From Corynebacterium yudongzhengii (GTDB lineage: Bacteria; Actinomycetota; Actinomycetes; Mycobacteriales; Mycobacteriaceae): a stretch of 64,000 nucleotides of DNA. Both the position numbers and the translations under genes were made by a program. The stretch lies in assembly GCF_003065405.1 (NCBI RefSeq), contig NZ_CP026947.1:1240001-1304000 (forward strand). The letters run 5' to 3'. Shown in pieces: positions 25,651 through 34,364 of this stretch. The notes under the pieces are model-generated. The model saw nothing but the letters and a program-made list of their open reading frames with translations, ran no database searches and was not told the origin of the DNA. The stretch's first letter is position 1. Every line of letters starts with the position of its first letter.

Positions 25651-25743
25651 CTCGAGCGGCACGGGATGCCATGAAGTCCGCCCCTGCCAGGGGTTTGGGT
25701 GCCGTATCCGTATAGGTCGCCGTATAGGTCGCTACCGCCAGAC

Positions 25744-26724
25744 CTACTCCCGGCTCGGCACGCGCACGCTCAAGGCCTTCTCCTCGAGGGTGACGCGGAA
25801 TTCGCTGACCTCGCCGACGGTGTCGCCGTCGATTTCGAAGACGTCGGGCTTGCTCAGCTTCGCGTGGAAGGAACGCCCGGTGGCGTATTGCAGGCTGCGG
25901 TGCTCGTGTTCCCCGCCGGTCACGCGCGTGGAGCGGCCGATGACCTTGCGGATCGACTTGGTGATCATCTGCCCGATGATCCGGCCGGTGATCTGCACCC
26001 AACCCAGCAAATCCTGCGGGCGCAGCAGAACGAAGTCGAGCATGCCGTCATCAGGTTCGGCATCCGGGATGAGCTCAATGGTGCCAACCAGCTCACCACA
26101 GTTGCCCACAATCAGCGTGTGCGCGGAGCTCCGCTTGACCTCGTGGTCGTCGATCTGGTGCTCGACGTGCAGGCGGTTGCCCCCGCCGAGGGACTTGAAG
26201 ATCGCCACCGCGTACGCCAGCGGACCGATCTTCTTCTTGAGGTCGTCGTCGGTGTTGACGATCATCTGCGCGTCAATGCCCACGCCCGCCATCACGGCGA
26301 AGGGGATCGTTTCGGTGCTGCCGTCGGGACGCGTGACATCGGCTCGGCAGAAGTCAATCCGGCGTGTGGTGCCGCCGTAGGCGACTTCGACAGAGTGATC
26401 GAGATCCAGCGGGATATCCAGGTTCCGGGCCAGAAGGTTGCCGGTGCCCTGCGGGATCACGCCGAGCGCGGTATCGGTGTTGTGCAGGCCGGCCGCCACC
26501 GAACGGACGGTGCCATCGCCGCCGCAGACCACCACGAGGTCCACGCCTTCCTCCGCGGCCTGGCGGGCCTGGTTTTCTCCCGGCTCGTCTTCGGAGGTCT
26601 CGACCCAGGAGACCTCTCCCCAGCCGTAGGTCTCGACGTAGGTGTCCACCGAGGCACGCAATTCGTCCTCGTCCACCTTGACGGGGTTAAAGATCACGAC
26701 GGAGCGTGCCTGCTGTGAAGTCAT
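25744..26724 (-). CDS. Diacylglycerol kinase-family lipid kinase
   Basis: The 326-residue protein starts MTSQQARSVVIFNPVK. The catalytic domain has VVVCGGDGTVRSVAAGL (about residues 64-80) with the GGDGT ATP site, IPQGTGNLLARNL (about 88-100) and GVGIDAQMI (about 145-153). The C-terminal part includes LVGNCG-type IVGNCGELVGTIEL and DGMLDFVLLRP, all characteristic of DgkB/YegS-type lipid kinases, which phosphorylate diacylglycerol or related lipids. It starts 38 bp past the stop of the coupled esterase-ABC group on the same strand and may be cotranscribed. Confidence 0.9.
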   Translation of the reverse strand: MTSQQARSVVIFNPVKVDEDELRASVDTYVETYGWGEVSWVETSEDEPGENQARQAAEEGVDLVVVCGGDGTVRSVAAGLHNTDTALGVIPQGTGNLLARNLDIPLDLDHSVEVAYGGTTRRIDFCRADVTRPDGSTETIPFAVMAGVGIDAQMIVNTDDDLKKKIGPLAYAVAIFKSLGGGNRLHVEHQIDDHEVKRSSAHTLIVGNCGELVGTIELIPDAEPDDGMLDFVLLRPQDLLGWVQITGRIIGQMITKSIRKVIGRSTRVTGGEHEHRSLQYATGRSFHAKLSKPDVFEIDGDTVGEVSEFRVTLEEKALSVRVPSRE

Positions 26725-26762
26725 GCATATATCCTAGTATTTCCTGGGGTCAGCTCAGGGCA

Positions 26763-27707
26763 TCAGTTCCAGCGAATATCGAAGAAACGCAAGATACGGT
26801 ACGTAGCGTACCCTGCCGGAAGGTTCGTGGAGCCATCTCCGGCACTTCCCGGCCACACGTGTCCCCCACCCCCGATGCGCACGTGCTCTAACGCCGCCTC
26901 GCAGCCGGGCCACCGGTAGCTGATCGTGCCCACATTTTCCCGGGTGACCCGCGCGTTCTTATGACAGCCGTTGCGTATCCGGGCGTGGTCGAGGACATCG
27001 GGAACCGAGTCATAAGCGGTCTCGTGGCGGGTGCCGCCGTAGTAGCCGATGATCGAATCGTTGGTGCCGTGCAGGTCGATAAGGGGTACGGGCGTATCGA
27101 CACAATTCTCATGCACATTCTCGTAGTACGCGCCGCTGACGGTGCCCACGGCGGCAATGCGCTCCGGGATCCGGCAGCCGAGCGCGGCGGCGAATCCCCC
27201 GCCGTTGGAAAATCCCACCACGTTGACCGCGTCCTCGGCGACACGGTAGTGCTCGCTCACGCGCTCGACGATCTTCTCGCTATACGCGATGTCCTCGTCC
27301 ATCGACGTCTTCGCATAGGGCGCCGGCGACCAGGCCCTCTGCACCCCACGCGGATAGGCCACCAAGGCGGCGGCATCGTCGAAATGGGTGATCTTTTCCA
27401 GCTCCTCGGGCGTTTCCTTATACCCGTGGCAAGCGAGGACTAATGGCCAGTCCTGGTCCTGCGAATAGCCCTCCGGCACGTGCAGCAGGAAATCGCGTGT
27501 CTTATCCCCCACCGTCACCTCGAGGCGACCGGTACTCCCGGGGGCGATGGGGCCGTCGATAGGCGAGGCCTCAAAGGTGGGAGCGGCGGGCTTCTCGACG
27601 GTCGACGGCGTGATAATCACCTTCTCCGGCACAGGTTCACCGCCGATGGTGCAGCCGGCAACGACGGTACTCGCCACGAGGACCACACCTAAAAGCGTGC
27701 GCCTCAC
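26763..27707 (-). CDS. Secreted lipoprotein esterase, PHB depolymerase / LpqC type
   Basis: The 314-residue protein starts at GTG. A lipoprotein signal ends in VVAGC with the modified Cys at 19. The hydrolase has LVLACHGYKETPEE (oxyanion region), nucleophile elbow VVGFSNGGGFAAALG, DLHGTNDSIIGYYGG with the acid residue, and GGGHVWPGS with the catalytic His. This is the esterase family 1/LpqC-PHB depolymerase fold, acting on esters outside the cell. Its GTG overlaps the stop of the ABC exporter gene (GTGA), so it is translated with it. A paralogue lies at 31750-32604. The substrate is unknown. Confidence 0.86.
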   Translation of the reverse strand: MRRTLLGVVLVASTVVAGCTIGGEPVPEKVIITPSTVEKPAAPTFEASPIDGPIAPGSTGRLEVTVGDKTRDFLLHVPEGYSQDQDWPLVLACHGYKETPEELEKITHFDDAAALVAYPRGVQRAWSPAPYAKTSMDEDIAYSEKIVERVSEHYRVAEDAVNVVGFSNGGGFAAALGCRIPERIAAVGTVSGAYYENVHENCVDTPVPLIDLHGTNDSIIGYYGGTRHETAYDSVPDVLDHARIRNGCHKNARVTRENVGTISYRWPGCEAALEHVRIGGGGHVWPGSAGDGSTNLPAGYATYRILRFFDIRWN

Positions 27708-29461
27708 TCCCGTCCCCTCTCCCAGGCGCTGAACATCGTGGCATACTCGCCGCCGTGGGCGAGCAGTTCTTCATGGGTGCCGGATTCGGTGATGCGGCCG
27801 GCATCCATGACGACGACGCGATCGGCACGTTCGGCGGAATCTAAGCGATGGGCCACCACCAAGGCGGAGCGGTTCTTCATGACCTCCTCGGCGGCGGCCT
27901 CGAGCTCGCCGGCGCCGGAGGAACCGGCCTCCGCGGTGGCCTCGTCCAAAATAACCACGGCCGGATCCAACAGCAGCATCCGGGCCAGCGCGAGTTGCTG
28001 GGCCTGCACCGGCGGCAGGCGCAGCCCGCGGGCGCCGACCTCGGTATCGAGGCCATCCGGCAGCTCGCGGAACCAGTCGCCGGCGTAGACGCGCTCGAGG
28101 GCGTCGATGAGCTCTTCGTCGCGCGCGGTGGGACGGGCGAGGGTGAGGTCGTCGCGCAGCGTGCCGGAGAAGACGTGGACCTCCTGGGAGACCAGCGCGA
28201 GACGGGCGACGCGTTCCTTGTCGGAGAGGCTGGTGACGGGGGCGCCGTCGACAAGCACCTCCCCGGAATCGGGCACCCGCAACCCGGCGACGAGCGCCGC
28301 GACGGTGGTCTTGCCCGCACCCGAGGCACCCACCATGGCGACGGTTTCGCCGGGGGCGATGCGCAGGTCGACGTCGCGCACGGCCCAGGCATCGCCGTAG
28401 CTGAAGGAGACGTCGCGCAGGATGACCTCACCGGTGCGCCGGTCGGTGACGCCGGAATCGGGCGTGGGGGTCGGCGGGTCGACGATGACGCCGACGATGC
28501 GGGCAAGTGAGGCGTAGCCGGACTGCACGGAATCGAGCACGCGCATCAGCTGCATGACGGGCCCGCGCAGCCGGATGAGCATGAGCATCGCGGCGGTCAC
28601 GGCGCCGACGGTGAGATCGCCGCGCGCGACGGTCCAAAACCCGATGCCCAGGCCCATGACCATCATGAGCAGGTCGCCGAAGGTGAGCTTGACCTGCAGG
28701 GCGATCATGGTGCACCGCGCCGACAGTCCGTGTTCGACCACGCGGGCCGAAGCCTCGTGGGTGCGGTCGTGGGTGGCGTCTTCGCGTCGGAAAGCGCGGA
28801 TCGTGGCGCGGGCGTGGATCGCCTCCAGCACGCGGCGGGCGCGATCGGCCATCGCGGCGCGCTCGGCGGCGTAGCGGCCAGGTGCGCGCTTCAGATAGGA
28901 GCGGGCGAACCAGAAATACAGCGGCGCCATGACCGCCGGGATGATGAGGAACTGCCACTGCAGGCCCACCAGGGCGATGGCGGTCGCGACGGTGGTAAAT
29001 GACGCCCGGGACAGAAAAGGCAGGGTCTCGGTGACCGCGGAGGATAACTCGGCGACGTCATCCGTCGAGCGCGAGACTAAATCCCCGCTGCCGGCGTCTT
29101 CGACCCGATGCGCGGGCAGCCCCAGCGCCGTGCCGACCATCTGCTCGCGCAAATCCGAGATCACCCGCTCGCTGACCCGCGAGAGCAAGTAGAACCCAGC
29201 CGCCGAGCACACCGCGGCGATCACCGCCGCACCCAAAAGGCCGAGAGAGACAACGACCCAGTTTTGCTGGGCATCGCCGACGACCAGATCGACGATCCCG
29301 CCGAGCTGCAGCGGCACCGCCACGTTCGCGGCGGCGCCCAGCGTCAGCAGGATCAGCGCGATGAGCCCGGTGCGGCGAGCGTGTGGGATCGTGCGCAGAC
29401 GCGCGGCCAGCTCGCGGCGGACTTCGGCGAGAGTCGCCAGTGGGAAACTCGTCTCAGCCAC
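27704..29461 (-). CDS. ABC exporter half-transporter, subunit B (complete Walker motifs, degenerate signature)
   Basis: The 585-residue protein has an N-terminal six-helix export domain (about residues 25-310) and a C-terminal nucleotide-binding domain. Walker A is MVGASGAGKTTVAAL, the Q-loop region is LALVSQEVHVFSG, Walker B is AVVILDEATAEAG, and the H-loop is LVVAHRLDS. Where LSGGQ should stand it reads LPPVQAQQLALARML, so the signature is lost. The partner gene (29454-30920) has the reverse set. It overlaps its partner by 8 bp and the esterase by 4 bp. The role is lipid, peptide or drug export; the substrate is not readable. Confidence 0.9.
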   Translation of the reverse strand: MAETSFPLATLAEVRRELAARLRTIPHARRTGLIALILLTLGAAANVAVPLQLGGIVDLVVGDAQQNWVVVSLGLLGAAVIAAVCSAAGFYLLSRVSERVISDLREQMVGTALGLPAHRVEDAGSGDLVSRSTDDVAELSSAVTETLPFLSRASFTTVATAIALVGLQWQFLIIPAVMAPLYFWFARSYLKRAPGRYAAERAAMADRARRVLEAIHARATIRAFRREDATHDRTHEASARVVEHGLSARCTMIALQVKLTFGDLLMMVMGLGIGFWTVARGDLTVGAVTAAMLMLIRLRGPVMQLMRVLDSVQSGYASLARIVGVIVDPPTPTPDSGVTDRRTGEVILRDVSFSYGDAWAVRDVDLRIAPGETVAMVGASGAGKTTVAALVAGLRVPDSGEVLVDGAPVTSLSDKERVARLALVSQEVHVFSGTLRDDLTLARPTARDEELIDALERVYAGDWFRELPDGLDTEVGARGLRLPPVQAQQLALARMLLLDPAVVILDEATAEAGSSGAGELEAAAEEVMKNRSALVVAHRLDSAERADRVVVMDAGRITESGTHEELLAHGGEYATMFSAWERGRE

Positions 29462-30920
29462 GATCTACCTCCCCTAAAGCGTTGTCGGTGACACGTCGCG
29501 CCACGGCCTGCCACGCCGGCGCGGTGGTGTAGACAAGCGTGGGACGCTCGCCGCGGTGCTCGGCGACGCGCTGAGCGATGCGCTGCTCGGTCACCGAATC
29601 GACCGCGGTCGTGGGATCCTGCAACACCAGAACTTCCGACTCGGCGGCAATCGCACGGGCCAAGGCCACGCGCTGGCGCTGGCCGCCGGAGAGGTTGCCG
29701 CCGCTTTCGCCCACCGGCTTGTCCGCGCCGCCGGGGATGTCCTCGACGCTGGCGATGAACATCGCCTCGGCGGCGCGCTCGGTATCGGGGTGGATGTTGT
29801 CGGAGACGGTGCCGTCGATAAGCTCCGCGTGCCGAGGGCTTATAAGCACCCGATCGCGGGGCGCGAGCAGCCACGAATCCGGGGCGGGGCCGGTCACCAC
29901 GGTAAGGCCTGCCGGAAGGTCGGGGACCTCGCCGGAGTCCGGCTCCCAGCGCGCCGGGGCGCCGAGCACCCCGCGAATACGCCTCGCGCTGGCCTGCGCC
30001 GGTGCGAGGCGCGAGGCAATGTTACGGCCGAACATCGTCAGCGGCATGATGATGAACTGCGTCAGCCCGATGGCGGTGATGAGCTGGCCGACGCTGATCT
30101 GCCCGTCGGCGGCCAAGATGCCGGCGCCGAGCGCGATCGCGATGACGTAGAACGCGCCGGTGCCCTCGGTAATCGCGTTAAGACGCGCCTGGGCGCGGTT
30201 CGCCTCGACCGTGCGGGCATACGCGCGATCGGAGACCGCCCCGTAGCGCGAGTTCACGGTGGTCACCGCGCCGAGGCCCTTGAGGGTGCGCAGGCCTTCG
30301 ACGACATCGGCAGCCATCGACGCCGCCTTCGCCAGCGCCTGCTGTCTACGCGCCGAAGCCTTGCGCAGCGGCACCGCGGCGCGCATCGCGATCGCCACGG
30401 TGATCGGCCCACCCAAAAGCACCGCGATGCCTAAGCGGATATCGATCGTGAGCATCACGATGCCGACGTAGAGGATCGAGGCCATCTCCGCGACCGGGAA
30501 GACGGTCATGAACACGGCGTCAGCAACCCTTTGGGTATCGGAGGACGCGATCGACAACAGCTCGCCGGCGGTGCGTTTCTTTCCACCCATGCCTTCGGGC
30601 GCGGAGATCCTATCGGTGGTGGCCATCCTCAGGTCGTGGCCGACGTTGAGGATCGCTTGTTGCATAAGAATCCGGCCGAACCACACCATCACCATGTTCG
30701 CGGCGAAGACCACCACGAGCACGCCCATCCAGAACAGGAGGCGGTGGGAATCGAGCGGGGCGATAGCGTCGTCGATCGCTCGGCCCACCAGCACGGGGAC
30801 CACACCGTTGGCCAGGAAACCGCCGGCAACGAGGATGGCGGCGGGCAACGTCCAGTGCCAGCGGGAGAAGACAGTCTTCACCAGCCATCGACGATCGTCG
30901 GAGGCGGGCAGTCGGTTCAT
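29454..30920 (-). CDS. ABC exporter half-transporter, subunit A (degenerate Walker motifs, intact signature)
   Basis: The 488-residue protein starts MNRLPASDD; a longer open frame exists upstream but adds antisense-type sequence. Six predicted helices include AILVAGGFLANGVVPVLVG and LLFWMGVLVVVFAANMVMVWF. The nucleotide domain is short: instead of a GxxGxGKT loop it has LTVVTGPAPDSWLLAPRD. It keeps [17 protein letters not shown]. Walker B reads VLVLQDPTTAVDS, with Gln in place of the metal-binding Asp. So it supplies only the signature half of a single ATP site, shared with subunit B. It is divergent from the methyltransferase at 30958. Confidence 0.88.
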   Translation of the reverse strand: MNRLPASDDRRWLVKTVFSRWHWTLPAAILVAGGFLANGVVPVLVGRAIDDAIAPLDSHRLLFWMGVLVVVFAANMVMVWFGRILMQQAILNVGHDLRMATTDRISAPEGMGGKKRTAGELLSIASSDTQRVADAVFMTVFPVAEMASILYVGIVMLTIDIRLGIAVLLGGPITVAIAMRAAVPLRKASARRQQALAKAASMAADVVEGLRTLKGLGAVTTVNSRYGAVSDRAYARTVEANRAQARLNAITEGTGAFYVIAIALGAGILAADGQISVGQLITAIGLTQFIIMPLTMFGRNIASRLAPAQASARRIRGVLGAPARWEPDSGEVPDLPAGLTVVTGPAPDSWLLAPRDRVLISPRHAELIDGTVSDNIHPDTERAAEAMFIASVEDIPGGADKPVGESGGNLSGGQRQRVALARAIAAESEVLVLQDPTTAVDSVTEQRIAQRVAEHRGERPTLVYTTAPAWQAVARRVTDNALGEVDRG

Positions 30921-30957
30921 GGTGGTACATCCTACGGCAGGTATAGATTGGGCCTTA

Positions 30958-31782
30958 ATGCCTGATTCCCTTTCCCGCCCCGCTTCTCGACGTGCCACCC
31001 CCGGGTTCAGCGACGCCGCCCACCGCGCCGGTCTCGGGGCGGCGTTTTCCACAGGTGCCGACGTCTACGCCCGCGTCCGCCCGGGCTATCCGCGCGAGGT
31101 CGCGGACCTGGTGGGCTCGGCGCGCCGCATCGTCGATCTCGGCGCCGGCACCGGCAAGCTCGCTGAAACTTATGTGGGCCGCCCAGACCGGGAGGTCTAT
31201 GCCCTCGACCCGTCGGCGGATATGGTGCGCACGATCCGTGGCCGCCTCGACATCCCCGCGTGGCGGGCCACGGCGGAAGCGACCGGTCTCGCGGAGAACT
31301 CGATGGACGCCGCCGTGTGCGCACAGACCTGGCATTGGGTGGATACCGAGGCGGCCTCACAGGAGGCGGACCGCATCATTCGCCCCGGCGGGCGCCTAGT
31401 GCTCGCATGGAACGTCCTCGACGTCTCCCACCCCTGGGTGCTGAGGCTCTCGCGCATCATGCACTCCGGTGATATTCACCGCCCCGGTTTCTACCCGGAG
31501 GTAGGCGGCGACTGGCAGCTTGTCGACGAACTGCGCACCACCTGGGTCCAGCACCTGCGCCCGGCGGAGATCTACCTTCTCACCCAGACGCGCTCCTACT
31601 GGCTGCGGGCGAACGAGCGCACCCGCAAACGGGTCACAGAGAACTTGAGGTGGTATCTCTTCGACCGGCTCGGCTTCGCCGAGGACCAGCTCATCGCCCT
31701 GCCCTACCGCAGCGACGCCTTCGCCTACGAGCGCGCCGCAGAGCACACCTCAACCCGAAAGCCCGAAGAAGTCGGCGACTAG
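30958..31782 (+). CDS. Class I SAM-dependent methyltransferase (UbiE/Methyltransf_11 type)
   Basis: The 274-residue protein starts MPDSLSRPASRR. Motif I is IVDLGAGTGKLAETYV (about residues 61-76), then YALDPSADM and the post-motif AVCAQTWHWVDTEAA, which is shared with a group of actinobacterial methyltransferases (AQAWHWVD). A TATAGATT -10-like box lies 11-16 bp before the ATG with no ribosome site, so the message may be leaderless. Its last 33 bp overlap the end of the convergent esterase gene. The substrate is unknown. Confidence 0.87.
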   Translation: MPDSLSRPASRRATPGFSDAAHRAGLGAAFSTGADVYARVRPGYPREVADLVGSARRIVDLGAGTGKLAETYVGRPDREVYALDPSADMVRTIRGRLDIPAWRATAEATGLAENSMDAAVCAQTWHWVDTEAASQEADRIIRPGGRLVLAWNVLDVSHPWVLRLSRIMHSGDIHRPGFYPEVGGDWQLVDELRTTWVQHLRPAEIYLLTQTRSYWLRANERTRKRVTENLRWYLFDRLGFAEDQLIALPYRSDAFAYERAAEHTSTRKPEEVGD

Positions 31783-32604
31783 CTCGGTGCCGAAGCCTTC
31801 GGGGACATGCGGGTTCGGGTCGTCTGCGGCACCCGGCCAGTAGTGCATGCCGCCGGTGACCTCGACGAAGCGCAGCGGCACTACGCACTTTTGATAATCG
31901 ATCGTGCGGTGCACGCGGAACTCTTCGGTTTCGCGCGTTTCTCCCGCACACCCGTTGCGCTCGGCGGCCTGTTCGACCAAGACCCGCGCTGGGAGGTAGG
32001 TTTCTCCGTGGCGCTGCCCGCCGTCTATGGAGATCGTCGTATCCGCCCCGCCGTGCACGGTGAGCTGCGGAATCGGTGCGTTACACTCGGAGCGCTCCGC
32101 GGGATAATACACCCCGGAAAATGTCGCCACACCGGAGATACGATCAGGGTTCGCGCACGCATACTCGGCGGCGAAACCGGCGCCGTTGGAAAAGCCCACG
32201 AGGTAGACGTCCTCGATCGCATGCTCTGCCTCAACTTCGGCGATGATCTCGTCAACGAAGGCCGCATCCTCGGCCACGGTGGTGCTCGCATAAGGCGCCG
32301 TCGACCACGCCTGGCCCGCTGCGGCCTGCTCCCCTTGCGGGTAGGCCACCACGGCGCCGGTGCGCACCAACTGGTTGCGCTGCCGGTTGTCTTCCGCATC
32401 CAGCCCGTAGCCGTGGAACGAGATGATCAGTGCCTCGGGTGATGGGTGCGAAGGGACGTCGATAAGCACTTCCCTGTCAGCGATGGTGTGACGCTGCGGG
32501 GCAGGAGTAGAAGCGGGATCGTCACTTGGCGCCCCGCAGGCACTCACACTCAGCGCGGCGGCAAGACTCAGGGCTAACAGGCGATGCGGCAGGAGGGATT
32601 TCAT
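31750..32604 (-). CDS. Lipoprotein esterase, second LpqC/PHB depolymerase-type paralogue
   Basis: The 284-residue protein starts MKSLLPHRLLAL. A lipoprotein signal ends SVSAC (Cys23). Then come LIISFHGYGLDAED, the elbow LVGFSNGAGFAAEYA, VHGGADTTISIDGG and GGMHYWPGAAD with the probable catalytic His. It is similar in order and length to the esterase at 26763-27707, with similarity highest around YASTTVAED / YAKTSMDED and the elbow, so the two likely arose by duplication. It overlaps the convergent methyltransferase by 33 bp. Confidence 0.85.
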   Translation of the reverse strand: MKSLLPHRLLALSLAAALSVSACGAPSDDPASTPAPQRHTIADREVLIDVPSHPSPEALIISFHGYGLDAEDNRQRNQLVRTGAVVAYPQGEQAAAGQAWSTAPYASTTVAEDAAFVDEIIAEVEAEHAIEDVYLVGFSNGAGFAAEYACANPDRISGVATFSGVYYPAERSECNAPIPQLTVHGGADTTISIDGGQRHGETYLPARVLVEQAAERNGCAGETRETEEFRVHRTIDYQKCVVPLRFVEVTGGMHYWPGAADDPNPHVPEGFGTELVADFFGLSG

Positions 32605-32634
32605 AACTCACCTGCCACGGTAGGCTAGAGTGCA

Positions 32635-32961
32635 ATGACTTACAGCGTGAATGAGGCAGTAGAGCAAACCCTTCTGTGGGTAACGCACGGTGAACCTTCG
32701 GCGGATGACCTTCTCGATGTCGCCACCTCCGGGTTTGCCGTCATCGGCAAATACGGCGGCTTTCAGGCCAACGACCACGAGATCAAGGCGCTCGCCGACT
32801 TCCACACCGAAGACGGCACCTCCGCGTGCACTATCGAGGTCTACTCCCCCACCGAGCGCGTCGTGCTCACCATCGACGGCGAGGAGCACACCTACGACAG
32901 CCACGAAGAAGGCGTGCGCGCCTTCTACGAGTGGGCCGCGGCGGCAGAGGTTACGAGCTAG
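32635..32961 (+). CDS. Small conserved acidic protein
   Basis: The 108-residue protein starts MTYSVNEAVEQTLL. It is soluble and acidic, with alternating helix and strand character (GFAVIGKYGGFQ, ACTIEVYSPTERVVLTIDGEEHTY). I do not recognise a named domain. The start is 30 bp from the divergent esterase, and the stop overlaps the end of convergent der by 4 bp. Coding bias and clean open frame support it as a real gene. No function proposed. Confidence 0.7.
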   Translation: MTYSVNEAVEQTLLWVTHGEPSADDLLDVATSGFAVIGKYGGFQANDHEIKALADFHTEDGTSACTIEVYSPTERVVLTIDGEEHTYDSHEEGVRAFYEWAAAAEVTS

Positions 32962-34364
32962 CGCTGGCGGCGTTCGCGCACGCGCACCGCGAAGCGCACC
33001 GGGGTGCCGTGGAAACCGAAGGTCTCGCGGAACTTGCGCTCCAGGTAACGCCGGTAACCGTCGTCGAGGAAGCCGGTGGTGAACATGACGATGGTCGGCG
33101 GGCGGGTGGAGGCCTGCGTGGCGAAGAGCACCTTCGGCAGGCGGTTGTTCTTCATCGGCGGCGGGTTCTCCGCGATCGCCTCCCGCATCCAGTTGTTGAG
33201 CTGCCCGGTGGGCACGCGCTTGTCCCAGTTCTCCAGCGCTTCGATCATCGCCGGCTCGAGCTTCTGCAGCGCACGGCCCGTCTTCGCCGAGATGTTGATC
33301 TTGCTCACCCAGGGCACGTGCGCCAGCATCTCGTCGAATTCCCGGTCGAAGAAGTACCGCCGGTCCTCCTCCATCAGATCCCACTTGTTGAAGGCGATGA
33401 CCAGGGCCTTGCCGGCGTCGAGGATCATGCTGAGCACGCGCTGGTCCTGCTCGCCGATGGGCGTGGAGGCGTCGATGAGCAGCACGCAGACCTCGGCGGC
33501 CTCGATGACGTTCTGGGTGCGCAGCGAGGCATAGTACTCATGGCCTTGGGCCTGCTTGACCTTCTTGCGCAGCCCGGCGGTGTCGATGAAGCGCCAGGTG
33601 GCCTCGTCGAGGTCGATGATCGAGTCGACGGGGTCGACGGTGGTGCCGGCGACGTCGTCGACCACCGAGCGCTCGTGCTTCGCGAACTTGTTCAGCAGGC
33701 TGGACTTGCCGACGTTCGGCCGCCCCACCAGCGCCACGCGCCGCGGACCCTCGGTGATCGAGGCCTTGCGGGGTTCTTTCGGGAAGGAGGCGACGGCTTT
33801 ATCGAGGACGTCCGCACCCCCGCGGCCATGCAGCGCCGAGACCGGCCAGGGATCACCGAGACCCAGGCCGTAGAACTCGGCCATGTCGGCGTACTGGGTA
33901 TCGCTTTCGAACTTGTTGGACACCAGGATCACCGGCTGCTCGGCGCGCTGGAGGCGCTCGGCCATGACGGAGTCGGTCTCGGTGATGCCGACGGTGGTAT
34001 CGACCACCATCACGATGACATCGGCCTCCTCCATTGCCGCCTCCGCCTGGCGCGCGATCGCGGCGTGAATGCCCTTCGTGTTCGGGTCCCAGCCGCCGGT
34101 GTCTTGCACCCAGAAGCGCTGCCCGTTCCACTCCGCGAGATAAGAAATTCGATCGCGGGTAACGCCGGGGAAATCCTCCACGACCGCCTCGCGGCGCCCG
34201 ATGAAACGGTTCACCAGCGTTGACTTGCCGACGTTCGGCCGGCCCACAATAGCTACGGTGGGCAGGGTTTCGGTGACCACGTCGGGGCGGCTAATGCCCA
34301 GATCCTCCTCGATCCCGTCCCAGTCGGTCTCGAGGTAGTCGTCGTTGTTCTCGTGCTCGCTCAC
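32958..34364 (-). CDS. der: Ribosome-associated GTPase Der (EngA)
   Basis: The 468-residue protein starts at GTG. Two consecutive GTPase domains: GRPNVGKSTLVNRFIG, VEDFPGVTRD, DTGGWD and VSNKFES in the first; GRPNVGKSSLLNKFA, VDDVAGTTVDP, DTAGLR and AFNKWDLM in the second. The C-terminal KH-like domain ends VRFAVRVRERRQR. Der acts in late assembly of the 50S ribosomal subunit. Its start overlaps the cmk stop by 4 bp. The tandem G domains make the call definite. Confidence 0.97.
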   Translation of the reverse strand: MSEHENNDDYLETDWDGIEEDLGISRPDVVTETLPTVAIVGRPNVGKSTLVNRFIGRREAVVEDFPGVTRDRISYLAEWNGQRFWVQDTGGWDPNTKGIHAAIARQAEAAMEEADVIVMVVDTTVGITETDSVMAERLQRAEQPVILVSNKFESDTQYADMAEFYGLGLGDPWPVSALHGRGGADVLDKAVASFPKEPRKASITEGPRRVALVGRPNVGKSSLLNKFAKHERSVVDDVAGTTVDPVDSIIDLDEATWRFIDTAGLRKKVKQAQGHEYYASLRTQNVIEAAEVCVLLIDASTPIGEQDQRVLSMILDAGKALVIAFNKWDLMEEDRRYFFDREFDEMLAHVPWVSKINISAKTGRALQKLEPAMIEALENWDKRVPTGQLNNWMREAIAENPPPMKNNRLPKVLFATQASTRPPTIVMFTTGFLDDGYRRYLERKFRETFGFHGTPVRFAVRVRERRQR

